Positions 1-9,990 of a stretch of 64,000 bases of DNA are shown piece after piece (within the stretch, counting starts at the first letter, position 1; each line of letters opens with the position of its first letter). Made by a program: the position numbers and the translations under genes. The notes under the pieces are model-generated. The model was not told the DNA's origin. It saw only the letters and a program-made list of their open reading frames with translations, and ran no database searches. Source of the DNA: Fibrivirga algicola (GTDB taxonomy: Bacteria > Bacteroidota > Bacteroidia > Cytophagales > Spirosomataceae). The DNA lies in contig NZ_WAEL01000008.1 in the NCBI RefSeq assembly GCF_011742925.1, forward strand, positions 62,001 to 126,000, in the 5' to 3' direction.

Positions 1-8
1 AGTGCACA

Positions 9-1361
9 ATGAAACAGTCATTCATCTCCGCTTTTTGGGTTACGTTGCTGATCACGTCAGTCGCCAATGCCCAGCCCATGCCCGTTCAGGCACCCAACGC
101 CTCACTGACGCGAGCCGCCCTGATTGAACAAGCATTGACGAAAAGTTACGCCCTGTCGACCAACCGGGCCGAACAGACTAAAGTAGCGATCGAAACGCAG
201 TCGTTGCGGAACCAGTATTTACCCGAAGTAACCTTTAACCCAACCTATACGCATCTTGACCGCGACATCTCCATTACCATTCCCCGCCTGCCTTACCAGC
301 CCTTGCCCGAACAAGTGTACAAGGGACCCTACGAATTGTCGCAGGTAATTCAGGGACGCGACATTCTGCGGGCAACGGTATCGGCCAATATGTTACTTTT
401 CTCGGGCACCAAAATCCCGACACTCACCAAGGCACTGACCTTCAAAGGGAAAGCCGTGACTGCAATGGCTGAGAAAGAACGAATGACCGTGATTAGGGAG
501 GTGGCACAGGCCTATGACCAACTGGCACTCGTGGCTAAATCAGAAACGGTATTGGCCGAAGCAGATGCTCGCCTGAAAGCACAGGCCACCTTTGTGAACC
601 GGGCCGTGAAAGAAGGGCTGGCCACGCCCTACGACCGCAGCAAAGTAGAACTGGCTGCCCAAGATTTACGGGCGAAACACGTAGAACTCGATGGCAAAAA
701 ACAACTCGCCATTGCCCGGCTCACCCAGCTAACCGGATTACCCGCCGAACAGCTGAGCGCAATACGCCCCGATCTGAAACCAATGATCGCCGACACCCTG
801 ACCAGTAGCGTAGAAAATCGGCCCGAAGTAAAAGCACTGGCTTTTTCGGAACAGGCGGCGCTGTACAAACAGAAAGCCACGGTGTCAGGCTATCTGCCAC
901 AGGTATACGCGTTCGGTAAAAATGAGCTTCGCCGGCAGGATTTATCGGCCATTGAACCGTACTGGTACGTTGGCGTGGGCATTCGCTGGACGTTGTTCGA
1001 TAAGCTGGCCGCCCGGTCAGAACGCCGAACCGCCCAACAGGACGTGCTGATCGCACAGAACACCCTCGACCAAACCCGCGACCTGCTTGCGCTGAATCTG
1101 GCCAAAGCGCGATCAGAAACAGGTACGGCCAGCCAGTTGCTTACGGTAGCCCAGCAAAAAACAACGCTGGCCCGCAAAGCGCTGGAGATTGCTACCAAGC
1201 AATATGAGCAGGGCCTGATCCGCATCACAGAGCGCCTCGACGCCGAAAGCGATTTCCAGAAAGCCGAACTCGACTACCTGCAGGCCATTGTGAATCAGCG
1301 GATGGCGCAGGTCGCTCAACTCGAAGCAACCGGTAACCTAACAATCAGTGATGTCCAATAA
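9..1361 (+). CDS. TolC-family outer membrane efflux protein
   Basis: 450-residue outer membrane channel subunit of a tripartite exporter. The first ~21 residues form a signal peptide (hydrophobic core, then Ala-Asn-Ala before Gln-Pro). The rest is the long alternating helical sequence of the OEP family, with two similar halves and many Gln/Ala/Lys-rich coiled-coil segments; the length matches TolC relatives (420-480). It is the first gene of a run with an adaptor (1399) and an ABC-2 permease (2370), so it should form the outer membrane exit of that pump. The ATG lies eight bases from the window edge, so a start further upstream and the promoter cannot be judged. Substrate unknown. Confidence 0.9.
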   Translation: MKQSFISAFWVTLLITSVANAQPMPVQAPNASLTRAALIEQALTKSYALSTNRAEQTKVAIETQSLRNQYLPEVTFNPTYTHLDRDISITIPRLPYQPLPEQVYKGPYELSQVIQGRDILRATVSANMLLFSGTKIPTLTKALTFKGKAVTAMAEKERMTVIREVAQAYDQLALVAKSETVLAEADARLKAQATFVNRAVKEGLATPYDRSKVELAAQDLRAKHVELDGKKQLAIARLTQLTGLPAEQLSAIRPDLKPMIADTLTSSVENRPEVKALAFSEQAALYKQKATVSGYLPQVYAFGKNELRRQDLSAIEPYWYVGVGIRWTLFDKLAARSERRTAQQDVLIAQNTLDQTRDLLALNLAKARSETGTASQLLTVAQQKTTLARKALEIATKQYEQGLIRITERLDAESDFQKAELDYLQAIVNQRMAQVAQLEATGNLTISDVQ

Positions 1362-1398
1362 GCTAAGTCACTCCAACCAGAATCAATCGACAAAGTCC

Positions 1399-2373
1399 AT
1401 GAAAACCAATTTAGTAGCCGTTTTATCGCTGGGTACGTTGCTGCTTGCCAGCTGCCAGAACGAACAGGCCCTCTCTGATGCCATTGAGGGAAAAGTGAAG
1501 AAAGAAACCGTCAGCGTGACGGCCAAAGTAACGGGTCGGATCACGAAGATTCTGGTGCAGGAAGGCGACAAAGTTCACAAAGGCCAACCCGTTGCCAGCA
1601 TCGATATTCCCGAAGCAGAAGCCAAGTTGCTACAGGCGCAGGGTGCCTACACGTCGGCCAAAGCCCAGTACGAAATGGCCCGCAACGGGGCAACCGCCAA
1701 CGAACGCAAACAGGCCGATGCAGCCGCTTCAGCCGCTGGGAATCAGTACGCACTGGCCGAAAAAAGCTTTGCCCGCATTAAGAATATGTACCGCGATTCG
1801 CTGATCTCGGCCCAGCAGTACGACGAGATGCTGACCAAATACCAGTCGGCCAAAGCCCAGTTGACTGGCACGCAGGCCAAACGCGACGAAGTAGACGGCC
1901 AGGTACGTGCCGAACGGATCAAGATGGCGTATGGTGATATGCTCCGGGCCGAAGGGGCGCTGAAAGAAGTACAGGCGGCCCTGCGTGAAAAAGTGATCGT
2001 GGCCGCTCAGGATATGACTATCGAGACCATCAGCCTGCACGAGGGCGAACTGGCACCGGCCGGTTATGCCGTGGCAACGGGCTACGCCGACGGGCAAACG
2101 TACCTGCGCTTCACCGTCAGCGAAAAGGAAGTTGGCCAGTTTGTGAGAGGCACTACCTATGCAGCCAAACTACCGTATGGCGACAAGACCCTGCAAGCCA
2201 AACTGGTTTCGATTAAAGAATTGAGCAGCTATGCCTCGCGCACCAGCAGCTACCCCAACTACGAACTGGGCGAAGCGACCTACGAGCTGAAACTAAATCC
2301 GATTGCTCCGGCCGACCAGGCCAGCTTACTCACCAACCAGACCGTGTTACTGTCGGCCAACAAATCGTTATGA
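1399..2373 (+). CDS. HlyD-family periplasmic adaptor lipoprotein
   Basis: 324-residue membrane fusion protein linking an inner membrane exporter to TolC. The frame is open from 1348, but the ATG at 1399 is preferred because it begins a clean lipoprotein signal with lipobox Leu-Ala-Ser-Cys (Cys19). Residues ~40-80 resemble the biotinyl/lipoyl half-motif (VTGRITKILVQEGDKV), followed by an Ala/Gln/Lys-rich coiled-coil hairpin to about residue 190 and a beta-rich C-terminal part. The stop overlaps the start of the permease gene (ATGA), so translation is probably coupled. Lipid anchoring replaces the usual N-terminal transmembrane helix. Confidence 0.88.
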   Translation: MKTNLVAVLSLGTLLLASCQNEQALSDAIEGKVKKETVSVTAKVTGRITKILVQEGDKVHKGQPVASIDIPEAEAKLLQAQGAYTSAKAQYEMARNGATANERKQADAAASAAGNQYALAEKSFARIKNMYRDSLISAQQYDEMLTKYQSAKAQLTGTQAKRDEVDGQVRAERIKMAYGDMLRAEGALKEVQAALREKVIVAAQDMTIETISLHEGELAPAGYAVATGYADGQTYLRFTVSEKEVGQFVRGTTYAAKLPYGDKTLQAKLVSIKELSSYASRTSSYPNYELGEATYELKLNPIAPADQASLLTNQTVLLSANKSL

Positions 2374-3542
2374 AAACCTTCGTTCAACTCATTGCCCGCG
2401 AATTCAGGCAGTTTAGCCGCAACAGTGTGGCCGTGGCCGTATTCATTGGCGGGCCGCTCTTTTTCGGGCTGTTACTGGGGTTCACTTACAACCGGCCAAC
2501 CATAACGAACCTGCCTATTGCGGTGCTCGACCTCAACGAGTCGTCGCTGAGCAGCAAGCTGATTACAGCCCTCGACGATAACCCAACTATCCATATCAAA
2601 CACGTTTTTACCGACGAGGTAAGCGCCCGCAAGGCCTTCCAGACCGGACAGTACGAGGCCGTGGTGACTATTCCCGAGCAGTTTGAAGGCAATATTCAGC
2701 AACGCCGCACGCCCGAAATCCAGGTCGATCTGAACATGGCCAATATTCTGACCGCCAATTTTGTGTCGCGGGCCGTTCAGACCACCTTATCGACGATGAA
2801 CGCTGGCATTGAGGTAGAGGGCCTGATGAAACGGGGCGTACCAGCCATTGAAGCACGTAGCCAGTTTCAGGCATTCAGCATCAACAATACGCGCTACTTC
2901 AACCCGTCGGGCAACTACGGTTACTATATGATGCCGGGGCTAATGGGCGCGGTATTGCAACAAGTATTTTTGCTAGCCCTGGCGCTGGCGTTCAGCAAAG
3001 AATTTGAAGAGCACACCTTTGATCAGGTACAGGCCAAAACCCGCTGGTCGGGGGTAGCGCTGATCACCAAAATTCTGCCCTACTGGATCATGGGCGTGGG
3101 CATCTGGGCCTTCGTACTGGGCGTGTTGTTTCCGCTGCTGAAAATTCCGCCTATTGTGCAGCTTCCCGAAACCCTATTGTTGATTGCCGCCTTTACGCTG
3201 GCTATTACGGGGCTGGGCATTCTGGTCAGCATTCTGGTACCGAACCAGCTGCGGGCTACCGAACTATTGATGGTGATGGCTACACCAAGCTTCGTCATCA
3301 GCGGTTACACCTGGCCCGCTGCCCAGATGCCCGGCTTTCTGCAGGGACTGGCGCAGGCCATTCCGCTGACCCACTTCCTGAGCGGCTTCCGGAAAGTCTT
3401 TTTCCTCAACGCGCCCCTATCAGCCATCCTGCCCGAACTACAGACGCTGACCCTCTACGGACTGGTTACACTTACTCTGGCGTGGTTCGCTCTGTGGCGT
3501 TTCATGCGTAAGTCGACCAACCTTCTTTCCGCTACGGTCTAA
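2370..3542 (+). CDS. ABC-2 type transporter permease
   Basis: 390-residue inner membrane protein of the ABC-2 permease family (YhhJ/DrrB-like). There is one transmembrane helix near residues 17-37, a soluble periplasmic domain to about residue 185, and five or six helices in the C-terminal half, including the conserved stretch around FVISGYTWP near residue 310. It overlaps the adaptor gene by four bases and ends the operon. No ATP-binding subunit is encoded beside it; such a subunit may lie upstream of the window or be shared. Substrate unknown; drugs or lipids are typical for the family. Confidence 0.88.
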   Translation: MKTFVQLIAREFRQFSRNSVAVAVFIGGPLFFGLLLGFTYNRPTITNLPIAVLDLNESSLSSKLITALDDNPTIHIKHVFTDEVSARKAFQTGQYEAVVTIPEQFEGNIQQRRTPEIQVDLNMANILTANFVSRAVQTTLSTMNAGIEVEGLMKRGVPAIEARSQFQAFSINNTRYFNPSGNYGYYMMPGLMGAVLQQVFLLALALAFSKEFEEHTFDQVQAKTRWSGVALITKILPYWIMGVGIWAFVLGVLFPLLKIPPIVQLPETLLLIAAFTLAITGLGILVSILVPNQLRATELLMVMATPSFVISGYTWPAAQMPGFLQGLAQAIPLTHFLSGFRKVFFLNAPLSAILPELQTLTLYGLVTLTLAWFALWRFMRKSTNLLSATV

Positions 3543-3737
3543 ACACTTAAGTAGCCTCAAAATTGTACTATTTTATCATCGAAACATTTTGCGTAAATGT
3601 GCTTAATGACGTTATAACCCCCTTTTAATGACAGATTAACGACGCTTTAACGGGTGGGGGGCTACCTTTCTAACGATCCGATACTGATCACTGATAATCA
3701 ATTCCATATCGTCTCGATCTTTATCGATTAGCTCCGA

Positions 3738-6233
3738 ATGAAACCACAGAAAAACACTTTCGATGCCGAGGTCGTGCTGCATGACCTTAAGCATTATTTG
3801 CCAGCGCAGGCACCGTTGAAGGACTTCATTCATCATAATACATTACACGCGTTTCAGACTTTACCATTCTATCAGGGAATTCAGAGTGCATCGCAAATCT
3901 TTGGCTACAAAGTGTCGCTATCACTTGAGGAATACCGGGCCTTATACGCAGACAAGCAAATTGATCCATCGGTACTGAACCAGGCCATTGCCAGACGAAA
4001 GGGCCCCGAAGCGGTAGAGAGCTGGACACAAAAACTTCTCAACGGCACTTACGCTCCAACGGAGTTACCCCGAATTGGCTCGTTGCGAGCCTTCTGGAAA
4101 AAGCAGTATCACGTCGATCTCGACTCAATGGTACACCCGCTCCTTTTCCGGATACTGTGCAGCTATCTCGATCAGGGTATCTCGATCTGGGCGTTTCCAG
4201 TTGGTGCTCCTTCCTTTTTAGCCGCCTTGCGCGATCTGGAACGAACCAGCTACACCAGTTTTTTCAGGACCAAACGCGCCCGGGCCCTCCTGCTTTCCGA
4301 GACCACCAGCCTAACTGATCTATTGGGTATTGTAGTCGGTAATGAAGCCTGCTACAAACAGTACATGTTTGATCAGCAGTTTGCCCATCAGGGCTGGTCG
4401 GGTATGGTGTCGTCGGTTGAAGATCAACCCCAGGCTCTACTCGATCAGAAACCTATTTCGCTGCATGATCTGGTCATGTTCGAGCTTATGCTCGAAATCG
4501 ACGCGCTTGATGATCAGTTTGGCACTGACTGGTTACCGATTTGCATCAAAGCCAGCAATAAACCGGGCGATCTGTTACGCCCGGTTGCCGAAACAGAACT
4601 GGATGAAGCGCTCTCGCTTTGGCAGGACGCGTTTGAGTGGACGTATTACGATCAGGTACTGGCTGGTATTAGCCAGGAACCGCAACTGCCGGAGACCATA
4701 CCCGCCAAAAGTTTCCAGGCCATGTTCTGCATCGACGACCGGGAATGTTCCCTGCGTCGCCACCTCGAACACCTCGACCCCAGCAGCGAAACGTTCGGCA
4801 CACCCGGCTTTTTTGGCGTTGAAACGTATTTCCAGCCCGAAGGCGGCAAGTATTACGACAAGGTTTGTCCGGCTCCACTATCGCCTAAATTTCTGATAAA
4901 GGAACGGGGCAAGCCCCATAAGCACGAGCGCGATGTGCATTTCAGTAAACATGCGCATTCATTTCACAGCGGCTGGCTGATTTCGCAAACCCTCGGTTTC
5001 TGGTCGGCCATGAAGTTGTTGCTCAATATTTTCCGGCCCACAATGAGCCCCGCCACAGCCACCTCGTTCCGGCATATGGATAAGTCGGCCACGCTGACCG
5101 TTGAGCACATGCCCGACGACAAAGCCGAGAATGGCCTTGAGATTGGGTTCCGAGTCGATGAAATGGCGCAGCGGGTTGAGGGACTGCTGAAGAGTATTGG
5201 TATGGTGACCGACTTTGCGCCAATCGTTTACATCGTTGGCCACGGATCAAGCAGCGTAAACAATCCCCACTATGCCGCCTATGACTGCGGGGCCTGTTCA
5301 GGACGAGCGGGTTCGGTGAATTCACGGGCCATGTCGTACATGGCTAATCACGCCCAGGTACGTTCTCTGCTGCGCGAACGCGGCATTGCTATTCCCGACG
5401 GTACCCAGTTTATCGGGGCTCTGCACGACACGACTCGCGACGAGATTGCTTTCTTCGACGAAGACACATTGTCGCCCGTCAACCAGGAAAACCACCGGAA
5501 CAACCAGGTGATTTTCGCTGAAGCGCTGGACCTGAACGCCAAGGAACGATCGCGCCGATTCATGTCGATCGATACTAAAGGCACCCCGAAAGCGATTCAT
5601 AAACTGATTAAACTCCGCTCGGTATCCTTATTTGAACCCCGCCCCGAGCTAAACCACGCCACCAATGCACTGTGCATTGTGGGTCGCCGGTCATTATCAA
5701 AGCACCTCTTCCTCGACCGCCGCTCGTTCCTGAACTCATACGACTATCGGGTCGATCCCGACGGGGAGTACCTCATGCGTATTCTGAATGCGGCGGCACC
5801 TGTTTGCGGCGGCATCAACCTGGAGTATTTCTTTTCGCGGGTCGACAATCAGAAATTGGGCGCAGGGACCAAGCTACCCCATAATGTAATGGGCCTCTTC
5901 GGCGTCGCCAACGGCATCGATGGTGATTTGCGGCCGGGCTTACCCAGCCAGATGATCGAAGTACACGACCCGATCCGGCTACTGATGATCGTGGAGCATT
6001 ACCCCGACGTGGCGCTGAAGACCATTCAGCGTAACCCGGCCACCTACGAGTGGTTCATCAACGAATGGGTACACCTGGTGGTCGTCGATCCGGATACACA
6101 TACGTTCTGGCAGTTCAAGAATGGCAGTTTCAGCCTGTATGAACCCATCATGAAGCAGGTGCAGGAAGTTACCGACGTGACACCTATGCTCGAAGCCGAA
6201 CACGAAAATATCCGGGTGCTGGTCTTGAATTAA
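3738..6233 (+). CDS. dabA: DabA, inorganic carbon accumulation subunit (DUF2309)
   Basis: 831-residue member of DUF2309, the cytoplasmic carbonic-anhydrase-like subunit of the DAB energy-coupled CO2/bicarbonate uptake system. The four predicted zinc-site residues are visible: Cys331 and Asp333 in FCIDDRECS, His502 in VGHGSSS and Cys517 in YDCGACSG. Their spacing (171 and 15 residues) is close to that of Halothiobacillus DabA (C351, D353, H524, C539; known from the literature). The length fits the family. The NuoL-like partner begins 37 bases downstream and a SulP transporter follows, forming an inorganic-carbon uptake region. Earlier database annotations may call it UPF0753. Confidence 0.92.
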   Translation: MKPQKNTFDAEVVLHDLKHYLPAQAPLKDFIHHNTLHAFQTLPFYQGIQSASQIFGYKVSLSLEEYRALYADKQIDPSVLNQAIARRKGPEAVESWTQKLLNGTYAPTELPRIGSLRAFWKKQYHVDLDSMVHPLLFRILCSYLDQGISIWAFPVGAPSFLAALRDLERTSYTSFFRTKRARALLLSETTSLTDLLGIVVGNEACYKQYMFDQQFAHQGWSGMVSSVEDQPQALLDQKPISLHDLVMFELMLEIDALDDQFGTDWLPICIKASNKPGDLLRPVAETELDEALSLWQDAFEWTYYDQVLAGISQEPQLPETIPAKSFQAMFCIDDRECSLRRHLEHLDPSSETFGTPGFFGVETYFQPEGGKYYDKVCPAPLSPKFLIKERGKPHKHERDVHFSKHAHSFHSGWLISQTLGFWSAMKLLLNIFRPTMSPATATSFRHMDKSATLTVEHMPDDKAENGLEIGFRVDEMAQRVEGLLKSIGMVTDFAPIVYIVGHGSSSVNNPHYAAYDCGACSGRAGSVNSRAMSYMANHAQVRSLLRERGIAIPDGTQFIGALHDTTRDEIAFFDEDTLSPVNQENHRNNQVIFAEALDLNAKERSRRFMSIDTKGTPKAIHKLIKLRSVSLFEPRPELNHATNALCIVGRRSLSKHLFLDRRSFLNSYDYRVDPDGEYLMRILNAAAPVCGGINLEYFFSRVDNQKLGAGTKLPHNVMGLFGVANGIDGDLRPGLPSQMIEVHDPIRLLMIVEHYPDVALKTIQRNPATYEWFINEWVHLVVVDPDTHTFWQFKNGSFSLYEPIMKQVQEVTDVTPMLEAEHENIRVLVLN

Positions 6234-6270
6234 TACCGGTAGTCAGTCTCTCTTTTTTTGCTCCTTACTT

Positions 6271-8139
6271 ATGATTTCGCTGCTACCCCTGTTTCCCCTC
6301 CTTCCCCTGATCGGGTTCCTGCTCAGTTTGCTGATTCCTGCCAAACGGGAGAGCCTTATCTCGCTGATCGCTTTTCTGACGGCAGGCCTGCATTTGCTTG
6401 GTGCCCTCACGTTTATCGGCTTTTGGCTGGTCAACGGTGCTCCAACGCTCGATCTGAAAGAGATTGTCCTGTTTCAATCCAGAGGTTACGAATTCTTTAT
6501 CGACTTCGACTTCGACCGGATCACGGCGGTTTACCTGTTTGTCGGATCTTTCCTGACGTTCCTGATCACCCTCTACAGCCGCAGCTACATGCATCGTGAG
6601 CCGGGTTACAAGCGGTTCTTCAACACGATCCTGTTTTTTTACTTTGGCTACACAGTCGCCATTTTTTCGGGCAACCTCGAAACGCTGTTCATTGGCTGGG
6701 AGATTCTGGGCATCTCATCGTTCCTGCTCATTGCCTTCTACCGCACCCGGTACCTGCCCGTAAAAAATGCCGTTAAAGTGTTTTCAATCTACCGGATCGG
6801 CGATATTGGTATCATTCTGGCCATGTGGGCGAGTCATCATCTGTGGCATCAGAACATCACGTTCCTGCAACTCAGTAACTACGAACTGGTACACGAGCAC
6901 TTACAAACGCACTCGTTCATCGGCGTGTTTATTTCACTGATGATTCTGCTGTCGGCGGCGGCCAAGTCGGCGCAGTTGCCGTTTTCATCGTGGTTACCCC
7001 GTGCCATGGAAGGACCTACGCCATCGAGCGCCATTTTCTACGGCTCGCTGTCAGTGCACCTCGGCGTTTTTCTGCTGCTACGTACCTACCCCTTCTGGGA
7101 GCATCAGATTTCGATGCGTGTGCTGACGGCCCTGCTAGGCCTGATCACGGCTATTATTACTACGGGTATCGCCCGGGTACAGTCGTCGGTGAAGAGCCAG
7201 ATCGCTTATGCGTCTATTGCGCAGATCGGGCTGATTTTTGTAGAGGTGGCGGCTGGTTTCGAAAACCTGGCCCTGTTTCACTTTGCCGGTAATGCCTTCC
7301 TACGTACCTACCAGCTGCTGGTGTCGCCATCGGTGGTTAGTTACCTGATCCGCGAGCAGTTTTATGATGCTTCGCCCCGGGGCCAGTCGATTGAGAAGTC
7401 GTATCCGACCCGGTTGCGGAATACCTTTTACATGCTCTGCATTAAGGAGTGGAATCTGGATTCGATGATGTACCGGTCGCTCTGGAACCCACTGAAATGG
7501 GCTGGCTCGCGGCTCAATTTTCTAACGGTCAATCGGGTGCTGATCTTCTTCGTTCCGATTTATCTGCTTGGGCTGGTCTGCCTGTTTTTCGAAGAAAAGA
7601 TCCCCGACACGGTTGAAGGCTACATGCCCATCTTCTTTGCCTTCCTTGGCCTGGTGATGGTTTTGAAAGCCTTTACCGAACGCCGGAAAGCCCGAATGAG
7701 CTGGCTACTGATTATCATGAACCACTTCTGGGTGGCCCTTGCGATCTCCTTCAACGAGAACTTCCACTACACGCAAACCCTGCTGTATCTAAGTGGCATT
7801 TCTCTGTTTGGCCTCATCGGGTTCATCTGCATCAGCCGGATCAAAACATTGGAGAAAGACATTAACCTCGATCAGTTCCACGGCCACTCGCTGACCCGCC
7901 CCAAGCTAGCGTTCGTTTTCTTCCTAGCTTGCCTGGGTGTCACGGGCTTTCCAATCACACCAACCTTTATTGGCGAAGATTTGATTTTCAGCCATATCCA
8001 TGAGAGTCAGATACTCCTGGCTTTCTTCGTCTCGCTCAGTTTCATTCTCGACGGCCTCGCCATTATTCGAATCTACGCCCGCATTTTTCTGGGGCCACAT
8101 GTGAAGTCAATTTACGAGACCGCCTACCGCTCGTCGTAA
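6271..8139 (+). CDS. dabB: DabB, NuoL/ND5-like proton channel subunit
   Basis: 622-residue polytopic membrane protein of the proton-translocating NADH dehydrogenase subunit L / antiporter family. About 14-16 hydrophobic helices are visible; the core (residues ~120-310) carries family segments such as IGWEILGISSFLLI, the loop PRAMEGPTPSSAIFYG and KSQIAYASIAQIGLI. No other complex I genes are nearby, and it follows dabA by 37 bases, so it is read as the membrane partner that couples ion flow to DabA catalysis rather than as respiratory NuoL. The two genes are probably one transcript. Confidence 0.9.
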   Translation: MISLLPLFPLLPLIGFLLSLLIPAKRESLISLIAFLTAGLHLLGALTFIGFWLVNGAPTLDLKEIVLFQSRGYEFFIDFDFDRITAVYLFVGSFLTFLITLYSRSYMHREPGYKRFFNTILFFYFGYTVAIFSGNLETLFIGWEILGISSFLLIAFYRTRYLPVKNAVKVFSIYRIGDIGIILAMWASHHLWHQNITFLQLSNYELVHEHLQTHSFIGVFISLMILLSAAAKSAQLPFSSWLPRAMEGPTPSSAIFYGSLSVHLGVFLLLRTYPFWEHQISMRVLTALLGLITAIITTGIARVQSSVKSQIAYASIAQIGLIFVEVAAGFENLALFHFAGNAFLRTYQLLVSPSVVSYLIREQFYDASPRGQSIEKSYPTRLRNTFYMLCIKEWNLDSMMYRSLWNPLKWAGSRLNFLTVNRVLIFFVPIYLLGLVCLFFEEKIPDTVEGYMPIFFAFLGLVMVLKAFTERRKARMSWLLIIMNHFWVALAISFNENFHYTQTLLYLSGISLFGLIGFICISRIKTLEKDINLDQFHGHSLTRPKLAFVFFLACLGVTGFPITPTFIGEDLIFSHIHESQILLAFFVSLSFILDGLAIIRIYARIFLGPHVKSIYETAYRSS

Positions 8140-8278
8140 CTCCATCCTACTCCAGCGCTCAGGGAGTAAGATTAACCTACGTTTAATTCGATTTAAATAC
8201 ATGGTTAACGGCCCCTTAATAGCGCTGGCTCACTTTTGTCCTTCTACAACTCCGCTACAACCGAATTAGACACATCAT

Positions 8279-9910
8279 ATGGAAACAGTTGCCAAACCAA
8301 CCACCCACTTTGTACCTGCCAAAGGCCTTGCTGGCTTAAAGCAAAACTGGCAATCGGACCTGCTGTCCGGGTTTCTAGTGTCACTCATTGCGCTCCCACT
8401 TAGTCTGGGTATTGCCTCAGCCAGTAACTTTCCACCAATCATGGGTGTGCTGACGGCTATCGTTGGTGGCTTGATTGTCGCGTTTTTCGCTGGTTCCGAG
8501 CCAACGATCAAAGGGCCAGCGGCTGGTTTGATCGTGATTGTAGCTGGTTGTGTCGAAGAATTAGGGCGTGGCAATGTAGACCTCGGTTGGAAGCTGGCGC
8601 TGGGTGTGATTATGGCGGCTGGCCTGCTGCAAGTGCTATTCGGCGTGTTGAAGGTCGCCAAGCTCGCTGACTTCTTTCCGCTTTCGGCAGTTCACGGTAT
8701 GCTGGCCGCAATCGGCATTATCATCATGTCGAAACAGCTTCACCTGGCAGTGGGGGCACATCCGTCTGACTTGAAAGGCAAAGAGCCGCTCGAACTGATT
8801 GCGATGGTGCCGCACAGCCTCATGAATATGGAATGGCACATAGCCGTGATTGGGGTGGTCAGCCTTGTTATTCTTTTTGGCTGGCCAATGATCAAGAGCG
8901 CATCCGTCAAGCGTATCCCGCCGGCTCTGGTGGTGCTGGTTGTCGCGATCTCGCTGGGCTTATATTTTCACCTCTCTGACGTAAAGCAATACGGCGACAT
9001 TAAACCGCTGGTTAATCCGGGTGAGTTCAAACTATCGATGAACGTCGATTTTGGTGCCTGGATGGACGGAGGCTTGTTGCCAATCGCGCTAAAGTATCTG
9101 GCGATGTTCGCCCTGATCGGCTCGCTTGAGTCGCTCCTGACCGGTAAGGCCATTGACCTGTTGGATCCCTACAAACGTAAGTCAAACCTGAGTAAAGACC
9201 TGACGGCGGTTGGCATTGGTAACATGACAGCCTCGCTGCTGGGCGGGCTGCCCATGATTTCTGAAGTTGCCCGTTCGTCGGCCAACCTGAGCAACGGTGG
9301 CAAAACCCGCTGGGCCAACTTCTTCCACGGTGCTTTCCTGCTCATCTTCGTTGTTGCCCTGGTTCCGCTCATCAAACTGGTTCCGGTTGCAGCACTGGCC
9401 GCCATCCTGATCTCAGTCGGCTTCCGGTTAGCAGCCCCGAAAGAGTTTCGGCATATGTATCAGATCGGACCCGAGCAGCTGATCGTGTTTGTCGTAACCA
9501 TTATTGCCACCCTGGCCACCGATTTGCTGATCGGTATTGCCGTGGGTATTGTGGCTGAGTTCATCATTCAGGTAGTGCTGGGATTACCCCTCAAATACCT
9601 CTTCAAGCCAGAGATGACTCTTAAATCGACCGGTACGCACCACACGCTGACCATCAATGGGGCGGCTGTGTTTACCAACTACCTGTCAATCAAGAAACAG
9701 CTCGACACCATTCCGCAGGAAGAAGGTCAGCATGTGACCGTTGATCTGCACAACGCCAGGTACGTTGACCACACGGTCATGGAGAACCTGCACAACTACG
9801 AGCGTGATTTCAAACTGGCAGGCGGCGATTTCCACGTAATCAACCTGGATGAGCACAAGCCCATGTCGACGCACCCATTAGCGGCCCGGCGCAAGCTGCA
9901 AAATGCTTAA
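8279..9910 (+). CDS. SulP-family anion (probably bicarbonate) transporter with STAS domain
   Basis: 543-residue SulP permease: a transmembrane core (residues ~25-430) with the family segment EPTIKGPAAGLIVIVAG, then a C-terminal cytoplasmic STAS domain (~450-540). SulP proteins carry sulfate, bicarbonate or other anions. Here the position directly after dabA-dabB favours bicarbonate, as for cyanobacterial BicA, but this is inference. A 139-base gap separates it from dabB and probably contains its own promoter. A strong hairpin terminator lies ten bases after the stop. Confidence 0.88.
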   Translation: METVAKPTTHFVPAKGLAGLKQNWQSDLLSGFLVSLIALPLSLGIASASNFPPIMGVLTAIVGGLIVAFFAGSEPTIKGPAAGLIVIVAGCVEELGRGNVDLGWKLALGVIMAAGLLQVLFGVLKVAKLADFFPLSAVHGMLAAIGIIIMSKQLHLAVGAHPSDLKGKEPLELIAMVPHSLMNMEWHIAVIGVVSLVILFGWPMIKSASVKRIPPALVVLVVAISLGLYFHLSDVKQYGDIKPLVNPGEFKLSMNVDFGAWMDGGLLPIALKYLAMFALIGSLESLLTGKAIDLLDPYKRKSNLSKDLTAVGIGNMTASLLGGLPMISEVARSSANLSNGGKTRWANFFHGAFLLIFVVALVPLIKLVPVAALAAILISVGFRLAAPKEFRHMYQIGPEQLIVFVVTIIATLATDLLIGIAVGIVAEFIIQVVLGLPLKYLFKPEMTLKSTGTHHTLTINGAAVFTNYLSIKKQLDTIPQEEGQHVTVDLHNARYVDHTVMENLHNYERDFKLAGGDFHVINLDEHKPMSTHPLAARRKLQNA

Positions 9911-9919
9911 CTAATTGAT

Positions 9920-9976
9920 GATGCTTCACAAAAAAGGGGATTGCCTAGCTGGCAATCCCCTTTTTTGTGAAGCATC
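9920..9976. terminator. Bidirectional hairpin terminator
   Basis: Perfect 26-bp arms (9920-9945 and 9951-9976) around a five-base loop, with A6/T6 runs inside the arms so that either strand gives a GC-rich stem followed by U's. It lies between convergent genes: the SulP transporter and the small exported protein ending at 9991. Confidence 0.92.
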
Positions 9977-9990
9977 AAGAACAGAAAGCC

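Noticed and set aside
3656-3668. GGGGGGCTACCTT shared with the hairpin at 23570-23582
   Set aside because: A single shared 13-mer pair is expected by chance many times in 64 kb, and no structure surrounds the first copy.
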